Positions 7,840-13,419 of a stretch of 13,493 bases of DNA are shown in pieces. The stretch comes from Gemmatimonadota bacterium. GTDB lineage: Bacteria > Gemmatimonadota > Gemmatimonadetes > Gemmatimonadales > GWC2-71-9. The notes beneath the pieces were generated by a model. The model was not told where the DNA came from and did not search any database. It worked only from the letters and a program-made list of their open reading frames with translations. How positions within the stretch are numbered: the first letter of the stretch is position 1; the number at the start of each line of letters is the position of its first letter. Location of the stretch: positions 1 to 13,493 of the forward strand of contig JANYCP010000310.1 in assembly GCA_025360265.1 (NCBI GenBank), read 5' to 3'. The position numbers were made by a program, and so were the translations under genes.

Positions 7840-7862
7840 GGCACTAATATACTTGACACACC
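7840..7862. repeat. IS1595-type terminal inverted repeat, left (IRL)
   Basis: Begins ggcactaatatact and matches the reverse complement of the right end at 20 of 23 positions (mismatches at positions 9, 15 and 16). The mismatch at 15-16 creates TTGACA only in this end. Confidence 0.88.
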
Positions 7863-7881
7863 GGGGTGAGTCAGCTACCTT
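7853..7881 (+). promoter_or_regulatory. Transposase promoter overlapping IRL
   Basis: A perfect TTGACA (7853-7858) lies inside the terminal repeat, followed after exactly 17 bases by TACCTT (7876-7881), which keeps the important T, A and final T of a -10 box. Transcription would begin about at the transposase ATG (7888), so the mRNA may be leaderless; no Shine-Dalgarno precedes that ATG. Confidence 0.5.
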
Positions 7882-7887
7882 ATAGCC

Positions 7888-8862
7888 ATGCTTACTCCAG
7901 TCGCCGCTCCGCAGAATCTGACCGAAGCCATCCGCTACTTCGCGGACAAGGACCGGGCCTTCCAGTTCATGGTCCAAATGCGCTGGCCGATGGGGGTCTA
8001 CTGCCCCCGTTGCGCTTGCACCGAAGTCTCTCTCATCAAGACGCGGCTTATCTGGAAGTGTAAGGGCTGCAAGCAGCAGTTCAGCGTCAAGGTTGGGACG
8101 ATCTTTGAGGACTCGCCGTTGGGCTTGGATAAGTGGCTCCCGGCGCTCTACCTGCTTGCCAACTGCAAGAACGGAATCAGCTCTTACGAGTTGCACCGTT
8201 CGCTCGGCGTGACCCAAAAGACTGCGTGGTTCATGCTTCATCGTATCCGGTTGGCGATGCAAAGCAAGTCGTTCGCCAAGATGGACGGCGAAATTGAGAT
8301 CGACGAAACCTTCATCGGCGGCAAAGGCGGCAACATGCACAAGGCCCGCCGGGAACGGATGCTCGGCAAGAGCACCTTCGGATCGAAGCGGAAGGGCGGC
8401 AAGACTCCAGTGATCGGAATGCTGCGCCGGGGCAAGGACGGCAAGAGCCGCGTCCGCGCTGGCGTCGTGGCCGCTGTTCGCCGTTCGGACCTCCAGCCGA
8501 TTGTCGAGGCGAACGTCGAAGCGGGCGCGACGGTCTACACCGATGCGTTCCTTTCGTACAACAAGCTGCACACCGTTTTCAATCACGCGATTGTCGATCA
8601 CACCGTTGAGTATGTGAAGGGACGTGTTCACACCAACGGCTTGGAAAACTTCTGGAGCCTGTTCAAGCGCACCGTGAAGGGCACCTACACCGCGATTGAC
8701 CCGTTCCACGCTCATGCCTACGTGGATGAACAGGCGTTCCGCTTCAACGAGCGGGAAGGCAATGATGGGGATCGCTTCATGACGATCTTGCGCGGTATCC
8801 TTGGCAAACGCTTGACCTACGAGGGATTGATCGGGGCGAACCTCGCCCCGGCTACGACGTGA
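7888..8862 (+). CDS. IS1595-family (ISXO2-like) transposase
   Basis: A 324-residue, apparently intact transposase. The N-terminal zinc ribbon has C39-x2-C42 and C58-x2-C61, as in the Zn-ribbon domain of IS1595 transposases. A helix-turn-helix-like segment follows (SSYELHRSLGVTQKTAWFML, 98-117). The RNase H-like catalytic domain shows EIDETFIGGK (137-146) with D139, VYTDAF (216-221) with D219, and HTNGLENFWSLFKR (248-261), where N250 or E253 would complete the triad in this family. It binds the terminal repeats and catalyses cut or copy transposition of the surrounding element. ATG 7888 is the first start in frame and lies 26 bases after the terminal repeat. The last codons overlap a strong GC hairpin. 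Confidence 0.95.
   Translation: MLTPVAAPQNLTEAIRYFADKDRAFQFMVQMRWPMGVYCPRCACTEVSLIKTRLIWKCKGCKQQFSVKVGTIFEDSPLGLDKWLPALYLLANCKNGISSYELHRSLGVTQKTAWFMLHRIRLAMQSKSFAKMDGEIEIDETFIGGKGGNMHKARRERMLGKSTFGSKRKGGKTPVIGMLRRGKDGKSRVRAGVVAAVRRSDLQPIVEANVEAGATVYTDAFLSYNKLHTVFNHAIVDHTVEYVKGRVHTNGLENFWSLFKRTVKGTYTAIDPFHAHAYVDEQAFRFNEREGNDGDRFMTILRGILGKRLTYEGLIGANLAPATT
8832..8850. other. GC hairpin at the transposase 3' end
   Basis: cggggcga and tcgccccg form a perfect 8-bp stem around ACC within the last codons of the transposase gene. A second, weaker hairpin (gccccg 8873-8878 with cggggc 8888-8893) follows. No T-run is seen; they may slow ribosomes or polymerase or stabilise the mRNA end. Confidence 0.55.
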
Positions 8863-8907
8863 CCGAGCAAGCGCCCCGCAACTGAGACGGGGCAGAAAGA
8901 GGAAGCG

Positions 8908-9042
8908 ATGAGTCAATCGAAACCCCCGGCCACGCCGGGGGATGCCGCGTTGAAGCGTATGGCCGACCTGACACGGCGCATTGTCGCTGTGCCGAAATCG
9001 GAAGTCGTGAAGCGGAAACAAAAAGCGACCAAGAAGCGTTAG
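8908..9042 (+). CDS. 44-residue basic protein downstream of transposase (unknown function)
   Basis: ATG 8908 is preceded four bases away by GAGGA (8899-8903), the clearest Shine-Dalgarno in the element, supporting real translation of a 44-residue protein. It contains LKRMADLTRRIVAVPKSEVV (15-34) and a Lys/Arg-rich tail ending KATKKR. The tail suggests nucleic-acid binding. The RR-hydrophobic-VPKSE motif recalls small proteins I have seen near transposases and plasmid genes, but I cannot name a family. A perfect hairpin (cccccggc 8923-8930, gccggggg 8934-8941) lies inside the early codons. The gene starts 45 bases after the transposase stop and ends 25 bases before the tRNA-like sequence. Confidence 0.6.
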   Translation: MSQSKPPATPGDAALKRMADLTRRIVAVPKSEVVKRKQKATKKR

Positions 9043-9067
9043 GTTTGTTGCGGTGCCGTAGACCCGT

Positions 9068-9152
9068 GGGACGGTGGCCGAGTGGCAAGGCAGCGGCCTC
9101 AGAAACCGTAACGGGCGCAAGTCCGTCGAGGGTTCGATCCCCTCTCGTCGTG
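9068..9152 (+). tRNA. tRNA-like sequence with long variable arm, anticodon CAG (Leu-type by anticodon); probably degenerate
   Basis: Folds as a class II tRNA. Acceptor gggacgg (9068-9074) pairs with tcgtcgt (9145-9151) with four Watson-Crick pairs, two wobbles and one G/G mismatch. TG stands at positions 8-9; D stem gcc/ggc (9077-9079, 9089-9091) is perfect with GG in the loop; the anticodon arm is gcggc/accgt (9093-9097, 9105-9109) with a C/A mismatch next to the loop ctcagaa, anticodon CAG at 9100-9102. The variable arm is acggg/tccgt; the T arm gaggg-ttcgatc-ccctc is perfect. Discriminator is G, unlike the A of normal tRNA-Leu, and no CCA is encoded. An 8-bp inverted repeat, cggtgccg (9051-9058) and cggcaccg (9163-9170), encloses it. 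It may be a decayed tRNA, an unusual tRNA, or a tRNA mimic used by the element. Confidence 0.6.
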
Positions 9153-9167
9153 CGGAGTCCATCGGCA

Positions 9168-9227
9168 CCGAAACGTGAGAAACGTCCATTGGGTCAGTCC
9201 TGACTCGGTGGACGTTTCGCGTTTCGG
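9168..9227. terminator. Long hairpin between tRNA-like sequence and DUF3800 gene
   Basis: Three stacked stems: ccgaaacg/cgtttcgg (9168-9175, 9220-9227), gaaacgtcca/tggacgtttc (9179-9188, 9209-9218) and gggtca/tgactc (9191-9196, 9201-9206), interrupted by a three-base bulge opposite one base. It spans the stop codon of the minus-strand DUF3800 gene and could end transcription from both sides, though no U-tract follows. Its outermost bases also overlap the 3' arm of the stem around the tRNA-like sequence, so the two folds are mutually exclusive. Confidence 0.55.
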
Positions 9228-9949
9228 CGTGGCAGTAGATCCGGATTGTCGTTGCACAGCTTGACTAGCATCTCTTGGTCGACCATAAATCGATCGACCG
9301 GTAGGTTCTTCAGAATCACCGCGAGCGATTCGCGCATTTCGATCTGGCCATCGCGGAGCTGATACTTCATTGCCCGACGGTGTTCATACCCCAAGAAGTC
9401 GGCAACCTGAAATGGTACGAACCGCTCCCCGGTGATTGGACTCTTGCTCGGCAGAATTGTTGCCGGGTCTTCTTCTGCGGATTGGAGGCGCCTGAAATGC
9501 TGCTGACCAGTGTCGCCTTTCTCTACGAAATGATGGAGTGGGGCAGGCTTGGTATGGGCACGGAACCAGTTGTCTACGTTGGCGATGGCCGCCTGGGCCG
9601 CGAGTGCGTATGCCCCGCCCGCGAGACTCAAATCGTATTCTACCGCCACCGCCGCAACGTCGGACGGCACTAACCGGATATGGAAAGTCTTTCGGGTGTG
9701 GTCCTTGATGACGCGGACGAGGCGATTAAACAGCGCATGGTTCTTGGCGGTGCCGACGAAAGGCGATTTCCCGTACTCAATTTCCTTCATGTGGATATAG
9801 GGAACATTGTGTGCCCTTAGGACCGCGAGCCACGCCCTTTCCAAGGCGAGCCATCCGGCCTCCTTTCCCACTACCCCCGTGACAACAATGGGTTCATCCG
9901 GGGCAGTCTCCGAGCCACTCGCGTCGTAGTACGCGGAATAGACAGCCAT
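9194..9949 (-). CDS. DUF3800 domain protein (IS cargo)
   Basis: A 251-residue soluble protein. The N-terminal YYDASGS (7-13) carries the D-x-S-G signature of DUF3800; further landmarks are IHMKEIEYG (52-60), FVEKGD (141-146) and the C-terminal VPFQVADFLGYEHRRA (178-193), the Q--D-x3-Y element of the family. DUF3800 proteins are thought to have an RNase H-like fold and often occur in mobile DNA; D9, E143 and D184 are plausible acidic centre residues, by inference only. I chose ATG 9947-9949 because GGAGAG lies seven bases upstream and it places the D-x-S-G motif near the N-terminus as usual. ATG 9976 and TTG 10030 are in frame but lack a good ribosome site. Encoded opposite to the transposase and wholly inside the terminal repeats, it is cargo of the element. 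Confidence 0.8.
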   Translation of the reverse strand: MAVYSAYYDASGSETAPDEPIVVTGVVGKEAGWLALERAWLAVLRAHNVPYIHMKEIEYGKSPFVGTAKNHALFNRLVRVIKDHTRKTFHIRLVPSDVAAVAVEYDLSLAGGAYALAAQAAIANVDNWFRAHTKPAPLHHFVEKGDTGQQHFRRLQSAEEDPATILPSKSPITGERFVPFQVADFLGYEHRRAMKYQLRDGQIEMRESLAVILKNLPVDRFMVDQEMLVKLCNDNPDLLPRRNAKRPPSQD

Positions 9950-10000
9950 CCAGCAGCTCTCCGGGTCGTGATTCATCCAGATCGCGTTCCCGAAATAGCC

Positions 10001-10013
10001 GACCGAGTCGGTC
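10001..10013. promoter_or_regulatory. Candidate operator dyad upstream of DUF3800
   Basis: gaccga-g-tcggtc is a perfect 6-bp dyad about 50 bases before the chosen DUF3800 start, in the ~93 bases between that start and the right terminal repeat. It could bind a dimeric regulator. No convincing -35/-10 pair was found around it. Confidence 0.25.
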
Positions 10014-10042
10014 CTATGTCCGGGAGCCAAAAGCTACCCCCG

Positions 10043-10065
10043 GGTGTGTGTAGTATGTTAGTGCC
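10043..10065. repeat. IS1595-type terminal inverted repeat, right (IRR)
   Basis: Reads ggcactaacatactacacacacc on the minus strand, matching IRL at 20 of 23 positions; a GGGG block follows both ends after a one-base gap. Confidence 0.88.
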
Positions 10066-10073
10066 AGATAGGA
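10066..10073. repeat. Right target-site duplication, agatagga
   Basis: Identical to the eight bases left of IRL and part of the heptamer array that continues to 10094. Confidence 0.75.
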
Positions 10074-10178
10074 GATAGGAGATAGGAGATAGGAACCGAC
10101 ATGTTTGTTCCTATCTCCTATCTCCTATCTCCTATCTCCTATCTCCTATCTCCTATCTCCTATCTCCTATCTCCTATC
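10066..10178. repeat. Inverted heptamer array (GGAGATA)n - spacer - (TCCTATC)10
   Basis: The rest of the GGAGATA array (10066-10094), a 14-base spacer accgacatgtttgt (10095-10108), then ten perfect TCCTATC units (10109-10178). The halves are reverse complements, giving a perfect 29-bp stem as it stands and about 66 bp before the IS inserted. It lies between the convergent GH172 and SpoIIM genes, so it may act as a two-way terminator. Its right end is read as the last codons of the SpoIIM gene. Confidence 0.95.
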
Positions 10179-11938
10179 CCTTTTGTTCCGTTCCGTAAAT
10201 ACAGCAGCAAGAACACCCCGCTCCCCGCGCTGATCGCAATTCTGCCGTTCACCGGCATGGCGCTGGTCGACACCATTCCTTCGATGGTGCCGGCAATGAC
10301 CAGCATCACCGTCGCCGTGCCCACCAACCGCAACGCGCTGCGTCCTGCGAGCGTCAGGGCATCGCCACGCGACAGATCACCCGGCGCGATCAGTGCCCGC
10401 CCCAACATCAATCCTGCGGCGCCAGCGAAGCAGATCGCCGAAAGCTCGAGCACGCCGTGACCGACAATGAAGGTCCAGAGGTAGGCCGACATGCCGATGT
10501 TGGCGAAGTGTCCGGAGATGGTGCCCAGCATCAAGCCGTTGTAACCCACCATGAAGAGCGCGCCGATTCCGAAAACGATACCGGCCGCGAAGCAGGTGGC
10601 CGACACCTTGATGTTGTTCATCATGATCCGGACGGCGACGGCAGGACGCGACTCGCTCGACACGTCGACAAATCCTTCGCCGCGCGACATCCGCGCCGCG
10701 CCAGCTTCCGCCCGCTCCAGCATTGAATCCGGGATCAGTTCCTGCGCGAGAGCGGGTCGCTCGCGCAGCAACGCGTATCCTGCACCGATGGACACCAGTA
10801 ACACCAGGTAGGACACGGCGACATATCGCCAGGATTGGAGCACACCTGCCGGGCAGTCGCGCGACACAAACTGCCAGATCCGCACCCAGGTTTGACGTTC
10901 ACTGCGGTACAACGCGCTGTGTCCGGCGGCGACAAGTCGCTCGAGTTGCGCCAGCACGACGCGGTCGGCGCCATACACGCGCGCTCGCGCAAGATCGGCG
11001 GAGACTTCGCGATAACGCGTTGCAAAATCGGGGAGTTCCGCGGCTGAGAGTGAGTCCAGCCCTGAACTGGTGACCTGCTCGGCCAGCGCCTGGAATTCGC
11101 TCCAGCGCACATTCTTCCGCGCAATCAGGCGTTCAGCAATCGATCCACCAGTCGCCCGGCCCGCGCTCGACCCGGAACGCCCACCGAAGCGGCCGCGTCG
11201 TCGGGCGAGTTCATCTTCGTGCAGTTGCCGGATGAATTCGTAATCGTCTTGCGGGCGCTCGGGATTGCGCTCGGCGAAACGCAACGCGAGCTGCGATGCG
11301 AATCGGTCGCGAACTGGCTCCGGCAGTGCTTCGGCGCGACCAACGAATTCGCGAACCAGTTGGAACTCCACGTCATCGAGTTGGGGCGTGCCGAGATCGG
11401 AGTCGGCGCTGACTGGGCCGCGGGCAGAAGCAGCGGCAGCGCGAACCTGGACCGGCTGGTCGCGGACGACGACCGTGCCAGCAACGAGGTCGCCGAGACG
11501 GCGTCCCCGCGGATGAACCGCAACAAGAATGATTCCGATCATGCCGAGGAGATCGAACGGCATCAGGAGGGAGCGTGCCACCGCGTCGGCGAATGTGATG
11601 CCGTGACCGGTTTCGCGAATCGTCCGGATTCCCAGCCAGCGCTTTCCCGGGGTCTGCCCGTCGCGCAGTCCCTCGAAGAGGGCGAAATAGCCCATCTGCA
11701 GCGCATAGACCAGCAGGCCGAACGCCACGCTGCTCCAGTTTCTGGCAACCGACCCAGTGGTGGCGGCCAGGCCGAAACCGAACGCCCCGATGATGATGAT
11801 CACCATGATGAGCAGCCAGTCGGCGATCGCTGCAGCGGCCCGGCTGCCAACGCCGGCGATCTCGTAATCGAGGACGACGTGTTCCGGCGTCTCGAGCGCG
11901 AGGTGCTGGCGGTAATCGACCGGGGTTGGTTCGGGCAT
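10160..11938 (-). CDS. RDD-domain / SpoIIM-domain fusion membrane protein
   Basis: 592 residues. The N-terminal part is an RDD membrane domain: AGVGSRAAAAIADW (28-41), GQTPGKRWLGIR (94-105) and PRGRRLGDLVAGTVVVRD (143-160), with about three membrane segments. A charged, soluble linker (~165-270) follows. The rest is SpoIIM-like: an N-terminal helical region with IARKNVRWSEFQAL, SAAELPDFATRYREVSADLA and AAGHSALYR (272-345), then membrane segments with NNIKVSATCFAAGIVFGIGA (441-460), HGVLELSAICFAGAAGLMLG (494-513) and EGMVSTS (553-559). SpoIIM in Bacillus helps activate peptidoglycan remodelling, but homologues in non-sporing bacteria have unknown roles and usually sit with RDD, DUF4129, MoxR and DUF58 genes. 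RDD and SpoIIM are often separate neighbouring genes; here they are one frame. Start ATG 11938 puts the RDD motif at the normal distance; no clear ribosome site. Residues I588-R592 and the stop are made from the heptamer array. Confidence 0.88.
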   Translation of the reverse strand: MPEPTPVDYRQHLALETPEHVVLDYEIAGVGSRAAAAIADWLLIMVIIIIGAFGFGLAATTGSVARNWSSVAFGLLVYALQMGYFALFEGLRDGQTPGKRWLGIRTIRETGHGITFADAVARSLLMPFDLLGMIGIILVAVHPRGRRLGDLVAGTVVVRDQPVQVRAAAASARGPVSADSDLGTPQLDDVEFQLVREFVGRAEALPEPVRDRFASQLALRFAERNPERPQDDYEFIRQLHEDELARRRGRFGGRSGSSAGRATGGSIAERLIARKNVRWSEFQALAEQVTSSGLDSLSAAELPDFATRYREVSADLARARVYGADRVVLAQLERLVAAGHSALYRSERQTWVRIWQFVSRDCPAGVLQSWRYVAVSYLVLLVSIGAGYALLRERPALAQELIPDSMLERAEAGAARMSRGEGFVDVSSESRPAVAVRIMMNNIKVSATCFAAGIVFGIGALFMVGYNGLMLGTISGHFANIGMSAYLWTFIVGHGVLELSAICFAGAAGLMLGRALIAPGDLSRGDALTLAGRSALRLVGTATVMLVIAGTIEGMVSTSAMPVNGRIAISAGSGVFLLLYLRNGTKGIGDRR

Positions 11939-12028
11939 CGTGTCACGACGGGAGTGGGAGGGGGTGCCGGAAACGACGATCGACAGTAATGTACGGTCTC
12001 GCTGATCCCCTCGCCCGGAGCCCCACTG

Positions 12029-12817
12029 ATGGCCGCACCTGTGCTTCGCCCCCTCGCCACCGGGGAAGTGCTCGACGTGTCGTTCGGCCTGTACCGCGCC
12101 CTTTTCTTTCCGCTGGTGATCGTGGCCATGGTGAGCCGCGCGGTACCGCTCGTGATCAGCATCTACTTGCAATCCGGAAAAGCGGACGCGGACCCGATGG
12201 CGGCGGCCAGTATGTTGCTTGATCGCTGGCCACTCTTCCTGGCCAGCCTCCTCTTCTCCTTGGTCGCCAACGCATTCGCCGTGGCCGCCACCACCTCGCT
12301 CGTTTCGGCGGCCTACCTCGGGCACTCGATCACGCCAGGCACTGCGCTCGCAAAGGCGGCCGGGGTGATCGGCCGCGTGATTCTCGTGTCATTCATGACC
12401 GGCATCGCATGGGGGCTTGGCATGATCGTCTTGATCATCCCGGGTGTGGTGCTCTATTGCGGGCTGGCCCTGAGCGTGGTGGCGCTGGTGCTCGAACAAC
12501 CGCTGGGACCGATCGGCGCGATGAACCGGTCGTGGGAACTCACCAAGGGATTCCGCTTCAAGGTGTTCATCACGATGTTGGTCGCTGTGCTCTTCCTGCT
12601 GATCCCCACGATGATCGTCGGTGTTGTGGCTGGTATCGGCGCCTTCGTCGCCACCTGGCCACCGTTCGTGACGGCGATCCTCACCGGAGTGCTCCAGGTA
12701 TTCGCGTACCCGTTCCTGTACGTCGTTGTCACCGTGTTGTACTACGATTTGCGAGTGCGCAAGGAAGGGTATGACCTGGAGCTGCTCGCAGCGACGGCCA
12801 CGCATCCTGTGGGATGA
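12029..12817 (+). CDS. Multi-pass membrane protein, GPDPase membrane-domain-like
   Basis: 262 residues with about six hydrophobic segments (roughly 25-47, 66-95, 112-138, 138-156, 178-206, 212-238). SWELTKGFRFKVF (168-180), and YYDLRVRKEGYDLE at the end of the last helix (238-251), are typical of the membrane-domain family found in some glycerophosphodiester phosphodiesterases and many stand-alone proteins; no phosphodiesterase catalytic domain is present, so the enzymatic label should not be applied. Role unknown, probably envelope-related. ATG 12029 has GGAG eight bases upstream. It is divergent from the RDD-SpoIIM gene (90 bases between starts) and overlaps the next gene as ATGA, indicating an operon. 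Confidence 0.8.
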   Translation: MAAPVLRPLATGEVLDVSFGLYRALFFPLVIVAMVSRAVPLVISIYLQSGKADADPMAAASMLLDRWPLFLASLLFSLVANAFAVAATTSLVSAAYLGHSITPGTALAKAAGVIGRVILVSFMTGIAWGLGMIVLIIPGVVLYCGLALSVVALVLEQPLGPIGAMNRSWELTKGFRFKVFITMLVAVLFLLIPTMIVGVVAGIGAFVATWPPFVTAILTGVLQVFAYPFLYVVVTVLYYDLRVRKEGYDLELLAATATHPVG

Positions 12818-13419
12818 TGTTGCAGCACACTGATTCGCTGCGACCGGTACTCGACTCGGTGTTTGCCGCACCGGCGTACCATTGGGTGCGCCGGGGCGAA
12901 CCGCTTACGTGGTTGCGACACGCGCTGCAGGCAATTGGTGACTGGCTCGACCGAATGCAGCTCACGCAACCCATCGTGTACCGGATCGTGATCTACCTGC
13001 TCCTGGCGGGAATGCTGGCGTTGGTTGTGCACGCGACGTGGCGCTTCTTCAGCGAAGTCCGTTCGGCCGACACCACCACTGGGGATCGCGACCAACGGAT
13101 AGTGCGTCGCGATGAAGCGTGGTATCGGACCGAGGCCGATCGCCTGGCCCGGGCGGGGCGATTCGCCGAGGCGATCCAGGCGGATTTTCTGGCGTTGGTG
13201 CTGGTGCTCGATGATCGAAAGCAGGTGCGCTTCCATCCCAGCAAGACGCCGGCGGAGTACGCGCGCGATACCACGCTGACCTCATTGGCCCGCGAAGATT
13301 TTCGCGATCTGGTTCGACGCCTGTACGCATACGCGTTCGCCAGGGTCCCGTGCGGCGCGGCCGAGTTTTCCGACTGGCGCCAGCGCGCCGCACCGGATCG
13401 TTATGCGCCCGCGAACTGA
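12814..13419 (+). CDS. DUF4129 domain membrane protein
   Basis: 201 residues: an N-terminal ~50-residue segment, one membrane helix (about 54-76, IVYRIVIYLLLAGMLALVV), then a cytoplasmic or periplasmic helical domain with DEAWYRTEADRLARAGRFAEA (100-120), ALVLVLDDRKQVRFHPSKTPAEYAR (127-151) and DFRDLVRRLYAYAF (162-175). The short R-x--PSKTP-EYAR motif and the closing W-R (188-189) fit the DUF4129 (TPR-like) domain often found with MoxR, DUF58 and SpoIIM genes. Two adjacent ATGs (12814, 12817) are possible starts; the first overlaps the upstream stop as ATGA. The next gene starts 17 bases before its end, so translation is probably coupled. Function unknown. Confidence 0.78.
   Translation: MMLQHTDSLRPVLDSVFAAPAYHWVRRGEPLTWLRHALQAIGDWLDRMQLTQPIVYRIVIYLLLAGMLALVVHATWRFFSEVRSADTTTGDRDQRIVRRDEAWYRTEADRLARAGRFAEAIQADFLALVLVLDDRKQVRFHPSKTPAEYARDTTLTSLAREDFRDLVRRLYAYAFARVPCGAAEFSDWRQRAAPDRYAPAN

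Larger units (their letters stand above)
7840..10065 (+). mobile_element. Complete IS1595-family element with cargo genes
   Basis: A 2226-bp element bounded by imperfect inverted repeats (7840-7862 and 10043-10065, 20 of 23 matches, both beginning GGCACTAA) and flanked by an 8-bp direct repeat agatagga (7832-7839 and 10066-10073), the duplication size expected for IS1595. Because the target is a 7-bp tandem array, the duplication alone is weak evidence, but element removal restores the array phase exactly. Contents in order: transposase, a 44-residue basic ORF, a tRNA-like sequence, a long hairpin, and a reverse-strand DUF3800 gene. The open transposase frame and well-kept ends suggest recent insertion and possible mobility. 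Confidence 0.9.

Noticed and set aside
5663..7859. Long minus-strand open frames opposite the binding protein and GH172 genes
   Set aside because: They show no recognisable domains, overlap well-supported genes completely, and are expected from high GC at third codon positions.
9098..9104. Anticodon read as TCA (selenocysteine or UGA suppressor)
   Set aside because: CAG is centred in the loop and preceded by T at position 33; reading TCA would need C at that position and an off-centre loop. An 8-bp acceptor with 4-bp T stem also pairs worse than 7/5.
7747..9189. A 480-codon open frame on the minus strand across the transposase
   Set aside because: It lies antisense to a clear transposase. 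Its N-terminal REGIEPS- and HSATVP-like residues are the familiar spurious translation of the reverse of a tRNA, which supports the tRNA-like call instead.
9950..10030. Longer DUF3800 starts at TTG 10030 or ATG 9976
   Set aside because: No good ribosome site, and the family normally begins just before the D-x-S-G motif; ATG 9949 has GGAGAG at the right distance.
10066..10178. Heptamer arrays as a CRISPR array
   Set aside because: Seven-base units without unique spacers, in inverted halves; no cas genes.
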